Shown here in pieces: positions 47,356 to 58,730 of a DNA stretch of 64,000 nt (position 1 is the stretch's first letter; every line of letters begins with the position of its first letter). Both the position numbers and the translations under genes were made by a program. Where the stretch lies: positions 744,001 to 808,000 of the forward strand of contig CDRNVI010000003.1 in assembly GCA_977017575.1 (NCBI GenBank). The letters run 5' to 3'. Below the pieces are notes generated by a model that was given only the letters and a program-made list of their open reading frames with translations, was not told the origin of the DNA and did no database searches. This DNA comes from Paramoeba atlantica. Its lineage: Eukaryota; Discosea.

Positions 47356-49640
47356 TCCCCCCCAGGGCCGAGTGGGAGGCGACAATTCGGAATCGGGCAG
47401 TTGTGACCTTGAGGGTATATACTCTCCCCGAGCCACCAACGAATCAGAGTCCGAAATTCAGTAGGGGTGTAGGCATGACCGCAGAGAGTCGAGGGAACCG
47501 TGAAGGCCCAGTTGGATGCCCCGTCGCCCGTTTGTGAGAGCCACCTAGCCCGAGTGCGGGGATCCGCTCTTGCGTAATCTTCCTCAAAGTCTCTCGCTGA
47601 TATCGCATGACTGAGATCGCGTTGTCGAGGAATCGCCAAATCTTGAGAAAGGTCAATATCGGGGGAGGGCGAGAAGGAGCATCTCTTTATGATGGAGTCC
47701 TTGTGGATTTTCCCGGTAGATTTGTCCACCATACACCCCCCTACACGCCGGTTAATGTCCTCCACGGCGTAAGAAAAGCCCTCAGCCTCATTTGCATCCC
47801 ATCGATCCTTGTCGGAAGCGAAAGCCACTGAAGCTACGTACGCTGAGGTGGCATGCATTTCCGCTGAGCGAAGGCCGAGACCGCCGAACTGTTTATTTCT
47901 TTGTGCTTGTCGTCGAGCCATGTCACTCAGTGGGCGACAAAACGTTTCAACCGTACGCTGAACGGCGTTGTCGAGTCTGCGACATAAGTCCAGTAGTTCG
48001 TCCGTCGGCGTCGTGCGAAGGGAGTAAACCATCTGGCAAAACCCTGTGCACTGTCGGATGAGAGAGAAAGCGACCTGAGGGTCCTCCAGTTTCTCGATCG
48101 CTTCAAGGGATTCCTCCGCCTGGGAAATCGCGCTGTCGAGGAGGAACTGACGGCTGTACGTCGTAGATCCGATGGGGCTTCCCAAGATGCTCAGATTACC
48201 TTCCATGTTGATGTTGAGCCCGGGAATGTCAGGAAAGTGGGTAGTTTGATGAGATGAGGAAGGGTGTGTGATTATTTCGCACTTGGACGGATTGAGGTTC
48301 AGACCCCACTTTGGCCCTCCAATTTCGATGATATCTAGTGCGTGACGTACATCAGAAGCCTGGCCTGCAAGGGCGCCATCATCAAGGTACCAGAGATTGA
48401 GATGAAGATCAGGAGCTCCGGCCTTAATTTCTGCGGCCATTTCTCTCATGACGAGCGAGAACAAAAGGGGTCCGAGCGGGTCTCCTTGTTGTACGCCTTC
48501 AGAGGATTGAACTACACGTGCGCCGAATGTCAGGTTACTGTCCGAACTGTAGCACCATTCCACGAACGGGCTCAACTCAGGGAAATGATGCCGTGTCAAG
48601 GCCATAAAGCTATTTCTTGAAATGTGATTGAAAGCGTTGCGAAGGTCAACCTTGCATAGCACAAAATCCTCGTTATTGATGTGGTGCGCAACCAGGCGCC
48701 TGCAAATGTGGATAACACGTTCGGCTCCTGCTGGCGTCGCCACTCCATATTGTTGATCTTTGAAGAGCGTTCTGGATTTAGCCTTTGCAGACAGACATCC
48801 TATCTTGCTCGCTAGTCGGCGGAAGGTTTCCCCTGCGGCAATGGGGCGGACATCACCCTGACCCTTGTGTAAAGCACATAAGCGTCCGCCGGCGAAGCAG
48901 TGTTGGACTTCAAGTGGTACTTTGCCCGCTAGCATATGACGAATAAGTTTCGTGAGCGTACCGAGCGGATCTGTCCTGGCGTCGTGATGGAATTGCACTG
49001 CTACTTGTAGGTGCTCAGGCCGAAGTCCGAGAGCTCCCCCTGAGGAACCTCGGTGAAAGCTGGAAAGCGCCGTAATGATGTCCTCTTCGGTTGCGGTGAT
49101 CGGTTTAATATCCAAAGAAGGCGTGGTAATCGGACTTGGACCCAGAAGTCGAGACGGGTGTTTCGCCTGGAGCTTTCGATAAGTCGTGTCATCGTTTGGG
49201 GCAAGTGGTTCGGACGTCAACGCAGTCATTGCGCGGGAAAGTTCACCATCTCGCACGAGGCGTACTGCTCGGAGCGCAGCTTTCTGATCCTCCTCTTCAA
49301 TGCTCTGAGCCTGTGGAGAACTTTTCCGCTTACGCTTCAGGCTTGACAACGCCTCGTTCCAAAGTGGTAGAAATTCCTTGTTCTTCCATCTGGAAAGGCA
49401 TTTGCGGACGTGGGAGGCGTATGAGGCTTTACCCTTGTCCCCTCCGCGTCGTGGTGCTGGAATTACACTTTTAGGTAACATAGCCAGCAGGGTCCAAGCC
49501 TCGATGGTGTTGTCACGTACGGCCGCCGCCATGCATTCGGTAAGTGTTTTCGCCCATTCAGGCTTACAGCTGTTTGGGATATTTTTGCAGGTATTGACGG
49601 ACAAGGCGCATACTGATGATAGGGACGGCAGTTTTATCAC
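47356..49640 (-). pseudogene. LINE-C3 ORF, truncated at both ends
   Basis: This minus-strand frame of about 760 codons has no internal stop: LPSLSSVCALSVNTCKNIPN, HVRKCLSRWKNKEFLPLWNE, the RT (KVDLRNAFNHISRN, GVQQGDPLGPLLFSLVMRE, WYLDDGALAG) and the thumb (LSILGSPIGSTTYSRQF). It ends in the zinc motif at CPIPNCRLPLGPGGDH, where the sequence changes at a G-run next to GACCATG, the same point at which LINE-C6 is cut. The N-terminal fingers and the endonuclease are missing. The RT itself looks undamaged. Confidence 0.83.
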
Positions 49641-49679
49641 ATAATTCTTGGAGGCATTTCTCCTGTGAAATCCTATCCA

Positions 49680-50421
49680 TGCGACTAGCTACCATGCGGG
49701 GTGGTGACTACGCAAACTACATTCAGGCCCAATATGCAGTATCCCGTGATCCTGCTGATTCCCTCGGAAATATGTTGTACCGAAGCATCGACTATGCACG
49801 TACCCATCCTCCTCTTACTCGCCCTACAACTTACACCCCCTATTCTTCTGCACGCGCATATATACCGCAGGGCCGAGGCCGAGGCACATCAGACCTTACA
49901 TTCCGAAGGGGGCGCTCAGGAACAGGTTTCGCACGCCGTCCGGTTTTTCACCGAGGGGGGTATGGCATACAAGGACGCTAATAGACGGCCACCTCCCGCA
50001 CCCAAGCCAGTTTACAACAAGTATAACTCAAAGCCAGTGCGTCCTTGGCGCTCATGCAATCGTACCTACGCAACTCAAGCGAACACAGGACCAGAACCAA
50101 TCCAAGGCAAAACGATTCAAGCTTTTTCCCGCTCAGGCAAATCTAGCCCTATGTCAATTAACACCGGTTCCGCAGTCTCGGTTCCACCTACCGGTCCAAA
50201 CAAGCAATCCCGCAATTCGGACACAGTCCTCGATGAACAGAAACATACCACAGACGGAAATCCCAAAACCAATAAATGTCGCGGTGCGACCAGAAGAAAG
50301 GGACTGGAGGGATCAAGCCGATTTTCTGTTAAGGGCAGTGCTCCGGATCACGGATCCAACAATTCGGCAAGCGTTACTAAACCTCTGGTCACCTCGAATA
50401 TAAGTATACGTTTAGAAATTT
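49680..50421 (+). pseudogene. Gag-like remnant of Y4
   Basis: Overlapping frames code an Arg/Gly/Tyr-rich segment (RGGDYANYIQAQYAVSRDP, FRRGRSGTGFARRPVFHRGG) and a Gln/Asn/Ser/Thr-rich tail. I see no zinc knuckle. Identification as gag rests on its position before the recombinase and on composition, so it is tentative. Confidence 0.45.
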
Positions 50422-50493
50422 AGGATGATTGATATAATGGCCCTTCGGGGCACATAATATTTATATTACGAGATATGATTTGTTTGTTTTGTT
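50403..50493 (+). repeat. 91-bp direct repeat, left of the Tc1 relic
   Basis: This stretch (AAGTATACGTTTAGAAATTT through TTGTTTGTTTTG) is repeated at 51433-51523 with only a few differences. It contains GGCCCTTCGGGGCACATAAT, a GCCC-TTCG-GGGC hairpin that also occurs in the A repeat of Y1. It is probably part of a YR-element repeat. Confidence 0.75.
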
Positions 50494-51432
50494 TATAAAC
50501 CCCCGCTCACGAAAAGTGACCCCTCTCTTTTTTTTCGTACAAATGTCCGTTTGAGCTGATTTTTGTTGCATTTTGCAGATCTCAACACAAGGACTTTGCG
50601 CGTGAAGAAATGAGACAAAAAGAAACGAATACGCACAATTTAGAGAAGAATTAACATTTTTTCACTTTTTCGCCCTTCAATCTTATACGCTCCTTAAGTC
50701 GAGAATCAAAACTTAATACTGTTTTGTCGATCACTTTTTGAGTTAAAGAAGACCATGCTTTACGTACACATCGGATACGTGAAGGCTTGTCCGATGGGGT
50801 TTGTTCGTCTACCGCCTCTTGGACCATAGACCAGACGTTTTCTATGGGGGAAAGGTCGGGCGAGTTGGGGGGCCAGTTTCTTAGAACATCACTCATTCAA
50901 TTCTCAATATACTCTTTGGAGGCACGGGCAGTATGTGCCGTTGCCCCATCCTGTTGAAATACACTATTAGGGGGGAAATCTACCTGTTTTGATGTTTCTA
51001 TGTACGTCTTACTTGTAATAGATGTGTCATTTGGTAGAATAAACAAATACCTCCACCCACAGGACTCAAAGTGTATTCCCCGCTAGATTTTTTTTCGTTC
51101 AGATATTTTTTGATTATCCTTCTAGAGACGTTAAAATCACGGGATAATTGTTTTATCGGAACACCTTCTGCATGCCTCATCTTCAAAAGAACCTTACCAC
51201 TATCCGTAAGCCCCCCTTTTGGGAGCCGATATGGTGATTTGGTCATTTTTGGAAAAAAAAGTTGAAAAGCCAATTATTTTTTTTGACTAAATTTTAAAAT
51301 TTTAAAATGAGCTAAAAACAGCGGGAACGTGCAGATCTCGAAATTTTGAACGAAACAGTGGTATGATAACCCACCCACGCCCCCATGTGCAAAAAATAAG
51401 GGGGGGTCACTTATTCGTGAGCGGGGGTTTAT
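50494..51432 (-). mobile_element. Tc1/mariner-like transposon relic
   Basis: The ends are inverted repeats of TAAACCCCCGCTCACGAA (left) and its complement (right), flanked by TA, as Tc1/mariner elements require. The minus-strand coding remains are an N-terminal helix-turn-helix (TDSGKVLLKMRHAEGVPIKQ and SRDFNVSRRIIKKYLN, 51.1-51.27 kb) and a C-terminal NWPPNSPDLSPIENVWSMVQ (50.65-50.90 kb). The latter contains the last catalytic region typical of Tc1-type transposases. The middle of the transposase is missing, so it is non-autonomous. The element lies in Y4 between two copies of a 91-bp direct repeat. Confidence 0.85.
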
Positions 51433-51523
51433 AAGTGTACGTTTAGAAATTTAGGATGATTGATATAATGGCCCTTCGGGGCACATAATATTTATATTAT
51501 GAGATATGATTTGTTTGTTTTGT
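51433..51523 (+). repeat. 91-bp direct repeat, right of the Tc1 relic
   Basis: This is the second copy of the direct repeat. With the first it brackets the Tc1 element. A simple TA insertion would not create a 91-bp duplication, so the duplication was either already present or arose later. The segment 51524-51820 holds no recognisable gene. Confidence 0.7.
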
Positions 51524-51878
51524 CTAGAGATTTCATTTATTTAGTTTGGTATAGTGACACTCCTTCTCTAACCTTTTTATTGCGCCCGCCCTGGGCTGGT
51601 TCGCGGAGTTGGCGGACGGGATGCTCGTTCGTAAGTAAAGGAGTTTGTTGTGGATTTGTTTCAAATACTGTAAGTTTGATTGAAATGGCCAGGTACCTTA
51701 ATTTCTTTTCATGGATAGGTGGTGAGGATACTAAAGCAGTTGAATTCTTTGAATTGCTTTATGAAGAAAGATATTACATGATTTAGTAATTGGTTTCATT
51801 TTATTTATTCTTGTTCATTATGTGTGAGAAAGAAGACGCTGATTTCCATGGGAAACCAGAACGCGCCTAATCAAAGCA

Positions 51879-52619
51879 ATGTCCCAAAAAGGTTACCCCC
51901 TCTCAGAAAGCGGTACCATCGCGTTTATTCGACAAACCTCGGTATCGCTCCAGACCAAGCGAATCTACCTTCGGCACCTTATTTCAATTTTAAAAAAATT
52001 GAACCATCCAACCCAAAAATCCGAAATGTATTGTCAGGTACTGACGAGGCAAGGGGCAACACAACCGATACATCAAGCTCATCCATTACATCCATCCCAG
52101 ATTCCACGCTTGATAAAAGCCATGTCACGGCCCATGAACATCGTAACGATGATCGCGTACAAAACAGCATCACGCGCCGGCGAAGTAGCGCATCTCACAA
52201 GACAAGACATCATTCTAAACACTCCCACGCGAATAATCATTTATTGGGGGCGCAAAACGAAAACCACCAAAACCCAGCCTTATCGGCCAGACAGCTTCAC
52301 AGTGATCGAAGGCGAGTACACTCAACAGATCTACGAATACATCGCGACCCTCCGGCCGCGCCAACGGATCGCCGATATCACAACACAACAAATTACGCGA
52401 GTCATGCAACAGGTTCTAGGCCCCAAATACTCCAGTCATTCAATAAAACACGGCGCAACTCATACGTTGATGCAGTCCGTTGCAGCGGGACAAGCCGATC
52501 TGGAGCACGTGATGCGACTGACACATCACAAACATCTCACAACGCTACTTCGTTACTCCGGCGTAAACGAAGCAACCGCAATCGCTCTGGGCACGCAAAA
52601 CGTAACCCGCCTCCTATAA
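51879..52619 (+). CDS. Tyrosine recombinase of Y4
   Basis: The 246-residue frame begins MSQKGYPLSESGTIAFIRQT. It shares the core of the family: YKTASRAGEVAHLTRQD, WGRKTKTTKTQPYRPDS, SSHSIKHGATHTL and LTHHKHLTTLLRYSG, with the Tyr near the C-terminus. It is shorter than the other recombinases because it lacks the long basic N-terminus. It belongs to a broken element and is not expected to be functional. Confidence 0.75.
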   Translation: MSQKGYPLSESGTIAFIRQTSVSLQTKRIYLRHLISILKKLNHPTQKSEMYCQVLTRQGATQPIHQAHPLHPSQIPRLIKAMSRPMNIVTMIAYKTASRAGEVAHLTRQDIILNTPTRIIIYWGRKTKTTKTQPYRPDSFTVIEGEYTQQIYEYIATLRPRQRIADITTQQITRVMQQVLGPKYSSHSIKHGATHTLMQSVAAGQADLEHVMRLTHHKHLTTLLRYSGVNEATAIALGTQNVTRLL

Positions 52620-52639
52620 AAAGCGAGCTAGATACGCAC

Positions 52640-52905
52640 AATAGTAAGTTTGAATTTTCGACGAGCATATGGATGCATGATGATGCTAAAGCAATCTGGG
52701 CTCCTCGTCGAAGCATTGGTAGAAATGAGTCAGATGAACCGAGTATTAGCTCTATGGATATTAAAGAACTAGTTCGCACGGGTATTATTCGGCAAGTATC
52801 AGTGGAGCAAGAAACCGAAAGACCAACAAAAGGAGTGGTGAAACCTTTTACTACTCTTGAAGTCCGTGATGATGGCCCCAGACGAAGATTCATAGTCTGG
52901 CCGCA
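52640..52905 (+). pseudogene. RT start of Y4
   Basis: The translated stretch ISSMDIKELVRTGIIRQVSV followed by KGVVKPFTTLEVRDDGPRRR aligns with the beginning of the RT in Y2 and Y3 (for example VVETDDEGNQRRRFISW). It is cut off shortly after by unrelated DNA. Confidence 0.7.
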
Positions 52906-52910
52906 CTCTG

Positions 52911-53369
52911 TTGCATTTTTTTCTTTTCCCTACTCAGTTTATATTCATGGTTTGTGGGGGCAGTCGCCCCAGTTGGAGTGAAGTAGGCGAGACGATTCCC
53001 ACACATGCCACATTCGTCGAGAAAGCGCGTGTTCACTCGGATCTCTTCTTTTTGCCCTTCACCTCGAGCGCCCAAACTCTGTTTCAGCTCGGTGGGGGTT
53101 TGACGGAGATGGACGATAAATGCGTGCGAGGTCGCAAGCGAATTCAGAGCTCCTCGATAAGCAATCCAGGAAAGAATGCGATGCGTGAGCAACCGAAAGC
53201 CAACGTCAACACCTTCATCTTGAGCGCCCTAACTCCCTTTCAGCTCGGTGAAGGAGAGACGGAGGAGTTCGGAATTGTGCCCACCAACGACGAGAGCGGT
53301 GAACTCTGTTTTTACAAGCGACATCTGGACGACCGCGTGGAGTGTGAAAACGAAGCCATGGAGTGCTAA
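52911..53369 (+). other. Unrecognised open frame with internal duplication
   Basis: This is a 152-codon plus-strand frame, open from the end of Y4. Its nucleotide sequence contains two related blocks of about 35 bp (GAGCGCCCAAACTCTGTTTC at 53.07 kb and GAGCGCCCTAACTCCCTTTC at 53.22 kb, each followed by AGCTCGGTG). The protein has two related lines, TLFQLGGGLTE and TPFQLGEGETE. A minus-strand frame of 100 codons overlaps it. I recognise no domain. It could be a gene fragment or part of another repeat. The stretch to 53520 has nothing further. Confidence 0.3.
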
Positions 53370-53520
53370 GGGACAAACGCCCTAAGAAGGGCAATCAAGG
53401 GGAGAAGTGCTGTAGAAAGCATCGGGAATTAATAGACTTAAAGGATATGATTGTTTTAAGAGTTCTACTAGAACAAAAAAGCCAAAAAAAAAAAAAATAT
53501 CAATCCTTAGATGGGTTGGG

Positions 53521-53954
53521 AAGCATCGCGCCTCATGTTCCCAGGGGACTCTATCTCAAGAAGCAGCTACCCGTCAGCTGCTTCAAGAGCTTAACCTCAC
53601 CCTGATGCGTTCTCAATCGAGAATGCTTGTCTCACGCATGCCGGCTGAAGATCCACAACCGGCACTTATTTTGCAGTAGCCTAAACCAAGGCTCGCGGAT
53701 CCCGGCATGTTCGAAGGCTGAGGGTGCTGGTCTCGTCGACAGAGTCTATACTCATGCCTAGTCCGTCAGGGCTAGGTACCCCAAGTGAGGTAGTACACGG
53801 GTAGTGAATCTCCTCCCCGTCGGCCAGCATCCTGTTTCGCGACCGTGTCGCTGTCGACACAGGCCCGCGCCTGCGCCCTCCCGTATAACAAGGGAAGGGT
53901 CCACAAGTCAGGCCGTGGAGAGGTCGAAAGACCCGGTCCGGAACGCGCGAATGG
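53521..53954 (+). pseudogene. LINE-C4, C-terminal tail and 3' UTR
   Basis: The sequence codes LLQELNLTLMRSQSRMLVSRMP, the LINE-C C-terminus, then a stop at about 53677 and the family 3' UTR through GGTCCGGAACGCGCGAATG. LINE-B1 is inserted at that point, within the 3' UTR. Confidence 0.75.
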
Positions 53955-54307
53955 TTGAGGAGCCAACCAACCAACCAACCAACCAACACTGGGAGAATTT
54001 GCCCAGTTAAAGGATTTACAATTTTCTCCTGAACATTTAACCTTTCAGTCCAACCGCGCGGAACTAACTTGCAGAAAATTTTTCGAAAACAAACAGACTT
54101 TTTATTTTATGTATCCTAATCATTCGATCCCTATGACACTTCAGTACTTAGCCTTCGTCTGCTGTATAAGTCACTTGCCGATGTGAGCACGACAGCAAAC
54201 GGTTCAATCCACTTTTTCTGAAACTTGCAACGATACAAAGAAAAATATTGGAACTAAATGCACCTCCTATGTGAAATTCATTTTTGCATAAGCATTAGTA
54301 TGAAAGG

Positions 54308-57306
54308 TCACTTTTCATGCTCTGTCACGTTTACTTTCTTATTGCCCGTAGTTGATCGCGAACTTGACAATATCTTCGTTGTCTTATTGATTTCCGTAGT
54401 CTTCTGTCGACTTTCGTTGTGTTTTTCGCCTTTTGTCACTTGGGTATCTTCCTCTCCTGTATCTTTTAATCGCTTCTTTTGCGAATGATTCGAACGCGCT
54501 TTTTCTAATATAATTGTATTTGGTCTGACTGTCCGTGAAGGCTCGGGGGCAGAATCTTTATTTTTATGCTTTTTTGTGTTTAATACAGTTGAAGTCATGT
54601 TGCGCGGTGAATTCCTAGATCTTTTGACTGTATTTTGATCACTAGTTTCCTGATTATCGTTTTCATTGGACTTGCTACGGTTTCCGCGTATTTTAGATTT
54701 TGTAGCTGGGGGTTTTACGGTCGTTGTTTCCATTGTTTGAGATTGTTCTATTTTGAAACCTTGTCGCCTACATTGGGTCTTAGTTAAGCGGGGTCCCTGA
54801 TTCAGACCTGTCTTTCTTTTACTTTCCAGCATCAGTACTTCCCCGAAATACTTAACTGAGACTTCACGTTTTGCTAGTTCACATGCCTCTTTCGCCATGG
54901 AGTCGGCTGTGTCGTTGTATGGGTTTTCGTTATGGGATTTTACTTTTACGCAATAGAAATTTCTGTTCGTCTTAATATCAAAATAAGCGTCTCTCAGCAA
55001 TTCCATGGTTTTACGGTTTTCGAAAGATTGATACCCAATGAGCCTATATTTATGAACTATTTCGTGAAAGAATTCCCATAGGTACTCCGAATCTGTGTGT
55101 AAGATAACATCTCCCTCATACGCCTTTGCCTCTTCTATGGCCTCAATTGCAGCATATGATTCGATCGATTGAATTGAGCTGGAATATTCGGGAGGTGGTT
55201 TCATTCCTCTAAATTGTATGCGCTCGCGTCCTCGCAAGATTACCATACCGCATCCCTTGAGTTGTTGATTCTTTTTAAAGATAAGCGATCCGTCAGTGTA
55301 AATATGTGTTTCGTTCTCTCTAATGGGAAACGCCGTTTTTCCTTCTTCGATGAATTGTAGCTCTTTATACCCACTGTGGTGAGCGATTGACGTTTGATAG
55401 CGTTTATCCCAAGACGTTGAAGATACTTTTATGTATGAAGGACGTGGTTCCAGCTCTTTCTGAAGTTTTTCCACCAGCTTGCGCCAATCAGATCGACTTT
55501 GGCCCAATCGAAGTATTTCGGAAACATTAGAGTGTAGTTCAGCTGCGCATCTTTCAGACAAGGAAGGTTTTGAAGTTTCGTCATTCGTCCGCCACATTGC
55601 AGCCGTAAGAAACGGTTGAGAATGCCGTATCAAGTGCCCTATGAGAGAAGCGCGTTGTGTCTGGACCACCGTCGCTGGTTTTAAGTCGGTTGGATATAAA
55701 GAGGTTTCTCTAAGGTGGATGTCCTTCGTATTCTTTACACCGAAAACAACTCTTCGCATTCGATTAATCTGAACCTGGACGGAGTGAAGCTCATCTTGAG
55801 TAATGTTCCAAGTTCCCGGATTATAGTATACCACCGATTGGATTAAAGTTTTAAATATGTGGAATTTACACTTTGAAGAAATAGGAGCTGCCCATAGAGA
55901 TCTCAGTTTGTGCATTGCACCCCATCCTAGCCTCAATCGCTCTTGTGGAGAGGTGCATTTATCCTCCGTATTTTGGGGGCTTCCGAGATATCTATATGAT
56001 TCCACCTTAGGAATCTCACCTAAGCCTTCAATGGTCAACGGTTCACCATCATCTTGCAACTTTCCTAGGATCATCCATGCAGTTTTGTGTGGCCCAACAT
56101 TGATCTGAAGATTCGCCTTTGCTGAGGATAAAAATATATTGTTGATCATTAGTTTTAGCTCATTTTTCGAGGATGCGAAGAACACAATGTCATCTGCATA
56201 GTTGATATCGGAGACCCGCAGTTCTTTTAGTCCCCGACTTCTGGTGCCCGAAGAGTGCGTAACAAGCCCTAGCTTATGCCTGTCTATAGCTTCAACTAGT
56301 ATGCGATCTAAAACCATGATGAACAGGTATGGCGCTAGTACATCTCCTTGTAGAGTGCCTTGTGTGAGAGAAAATTCTTCAGTCTTTCCATAAGGGGTGC
56401 GAACATGGGATCGTAGGTTCTTGTATATTGACATGATGGCATTCGAAAGATTGATAGGTATGTCAAACGCTAGGAGAGTGGCCTCAATTGCAGCGAAAGA
56501 TACTGAGGGAAAGGCTTGTTTAAAGTCGATGAAGCATGCGTACACCCCCGAGCCCCTCTTGGCTTTTGTCGCTATTTCCATAAAAGTCGCTTGAGCGCCT
56601 GCAGTTGAACGATTTGGCCGAAAACCGAATTGATTGCATCGCAAAGAATTTTCTACGGCAGGTTGTATTCGATCGAGGATCATTCGGTTCAATACTTTTG
56701 CAATGTGATTGACAAGGCAGATGGGGCGCCAATTGGCTAGCAACTTTAGATTTCCTTTCTTCGGCAGAGGGACTTGCATTATAGATTTCCATGATTCGTC
56801 CGCACGCCCAGTATCAAGGACGTCGTTCATGATACCAAGAATTATGGCTAGCAGTTCACTGTCATCAGCTATAGCCCTGAGGGCCTCCACCGGTATGTTG
56901 TCATCCCCGGGAGCTTTACCTGTTTTAAGTTTATTCAGTGCGGAGATTATCTCATCTGTACGAAATCTACAGCCGTCAATCTTTTCCAAGCGTTTGGGGG
57001 CAGGAGAAAAAGTTATGGGTTCATTGGTTTTTGTGTCGGCTCTTCCTATTTCGCTGAAATGTTCGCGGACAAGTTTAAGGCTATCGTTTACTGACCCTCC
57101 GAATAATGTGAATTCAAGCCTATTTTCTCCGACTATATTCCGTATAGTTCTATACGCAGACTTAGGAATGGTTTGCAGTTCTTTTTCTAAGTTCTCACAT
57201 TCAGTTACTATACAATGTTCTACGCGGCTTACGTGCTCCTTGGATAGGCGGAGGAATTCCGTTTTATTATTCACAACTTTCATCAAGTGTGTCAAGCTCA
57301 AATTTT
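54308..57306 (-). pseudogene. LINE-B1 ORF, RT and RNase H part
   Basis: After the TIR2 insertion the frame continues NLSLTHLMKVVNNKTEFLRL. The RT contains KTGKAPGDDNIPVEALR, PLPKKGNLKLLANWRPICLV, FIDFKQAFPSVSF, LTQGTLQGDVLAPYLF and INYADDIVFFASSKNE with the catalytic Asp pair. RNase H residues are in IYTDGSLIFKKNQ, QSIESYAAIEAIEEAK, ILHTDSEYLWEFF and SHNENPYNDTADSMAKEA. A basic, low-complexity tail of about 190 residues ends in NVTEHEK. No internal stop is present over about 1,000 codons, so the copy was intact until TIR2 inserted. Confidence 0.87.
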
Positions 57307-58722
57307 GGCTAGGGGGGACCTTCGATGAGTACTCATCGTAAGTTGTAGACTTTCGATGAGACTCACGGAAAGTTGTAGACTTTCGATGAGTACTCATCGG
57401 CCCAAATGGCTAGGGGGGACCTTCGATGAGTACTCATCGTAAGTTGTAGACTTTCGATGAGACTCACGGAAAGTTGTAGACTTTCGATGAGTACTCATCG
57501 AAGGTGTTTTTGACTTTTTCAATTTTTCGTATTTTATCAATTTTTTGCGAAGGGCCAACTGTGAGCGTAGCCCTGGGACATAATAATATTTTTTGGCGAC
57601 CCGTGCGCTCCATGCGGAGGTGGTGGATATTAGCACGGCGGGCGGAGGAGGAGTTGGCATCACGGCCTTCTTTTTCCGGCGGGCAGGAGGGAGCGGCAAA
57701 ATCTCAGGACTACTCCTGATTCTTTTGCTTGGGAGCGTGTGAACACTCCCATGAAAGGTAAAAAAAAGTAAATAATCAACAAGGTACAGAAACTGCATCT
57801 TTATCATTAAAGATTATTGTACGTGTGCTTCTCTCTAGATTCGTGGGAAGCAATTTGCGAAACCCAACTACCTTGATAACAAATTTTAGTACCCATTTTG
57901 GCCGCGCGGGGGCCCCCGCGTGAGCGGGGGTGCGCGCGGCAGCGAAACGGCGAGGGCCCGCGTGAGCGGGCCTGAGCCGTACCCCGCGTAGGATTCCCCT
58001 GTGCGTCGTTAGTGGGAAGCAATTTGCGAAGCTCACTGAATTTCGTAGTTTTCGCTACGGAGGCGTTGTCAACGTATGTAGTGAAGTGTAGAATACTGAA
58101 CGCACGGAAAAGGAAAATCAAAAAAAAATCTTGGGTGTTCCACAAAAGTCCTTGACTTCCACCGTAAATTTCCGTTCGTTGAGAACTCAACGAACGTACC
58201 CCCAACCCGTCTACCCCTTCCGCAGGATTGTCCAGAGGCAAGGCCCAACTGTGAGCGTAGCCCTGTTGTTTTTTGTAAGACGGATTCTTCAGCTATTTTG
58301 CCGGTTTTAACGTAGGTATCATGTTTCCGTTACGTTGATGGCCATCAGACTATGAGTAGATCATATGTTTTCTTTTTGTAAATTATGCAGTCTGACTTAG
58401 CTTCTATTATCGATTAGGAGTTCGGATTCTCTTTTGACCATGGGACATAATAATATCTTTTGGCGCCCCGCGCGCTCCAGCACGCGGGTAGCGCACTGGG
58501 AACCTGTCTACCCCTTCCGAAGGATTGTGAATTTGTTTTATACAAACGCTTCAGTTTGTTTGCCACAAACGCTTCGGTGAGTAATAAAAAAACCTCGAAA
58601 ATCTCTATTAGAGTCGCTCAAAAACGCTTCGATGAGTACTCATCGAAAGTTGTAGACTCTCGATGAGACTCACGGAAAGTTGTAGACTTTCGATGAGTAC
58701 TCATCGAAGGTCCCCCCTACCC
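57307..58722. mobile_element. Non-autonomous TIR transposon TIR2 (1416 bp)
   Basis: The element is flanked by the 8-bp duplication CAAATTTT (57299-57306 and 58723-58730) in the LINE-B1 ORF. Its ends are GGCTAGGGGGGACCTTCG and the complement of GGGTAGGGGGGACCTTCG. The subterminal palindromes are built on TTCGATGAGTACTCATCGAA, a different sequence from TIR1 with the same design. The interior is homologous to TIR1: SL tag, MGVFTRS-like leader and GC-rich hairpin block. The left end is duplicated in tandem (57307-57398 and 57406-57500). It has no transposase. Confidence 0.88.
57740..57815 (-). repeat. SL tag and leader inside TIR2
   Basis: On the minus strand an SL exon with two substitutions (TGATAAAGATGCAG) is followed by ATTATTTAC and an ATG about 25 nt on (GGAGTGTTCACACGC). 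It corresponds to the tag in TIR1 and shows that both elements descend from one that had captured it. Confidence 0.7.
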
Positions 58723-58730
58723 CAAATTTT

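Larger units (their letters stand above)
49680..52905 (+). mobile_element. YR retrotransposon Y4, broken
   Basis: This plus-strand relic has the same order as Y1-Y3: a gag-like stretch (about 49.68-50.42 kb), a recombinase (51879-52619) and the beginning of an RT (52.64-52.90 kb). A Tc1/mariner relic is inserted between gag and recombinase. The RT core, RNase H and the 3' repeats are absent. It has several breaks and is clearly older than Y2 and Y3. Confidence 0.7.

Noticed and set aside
52911-53369. A host protein-coding gene
   Set aside because: No recognisable domain, an overlapping antisense frame and an immediate junction with Y4 leave it unsupported; it is kept as an unrecognised frame.
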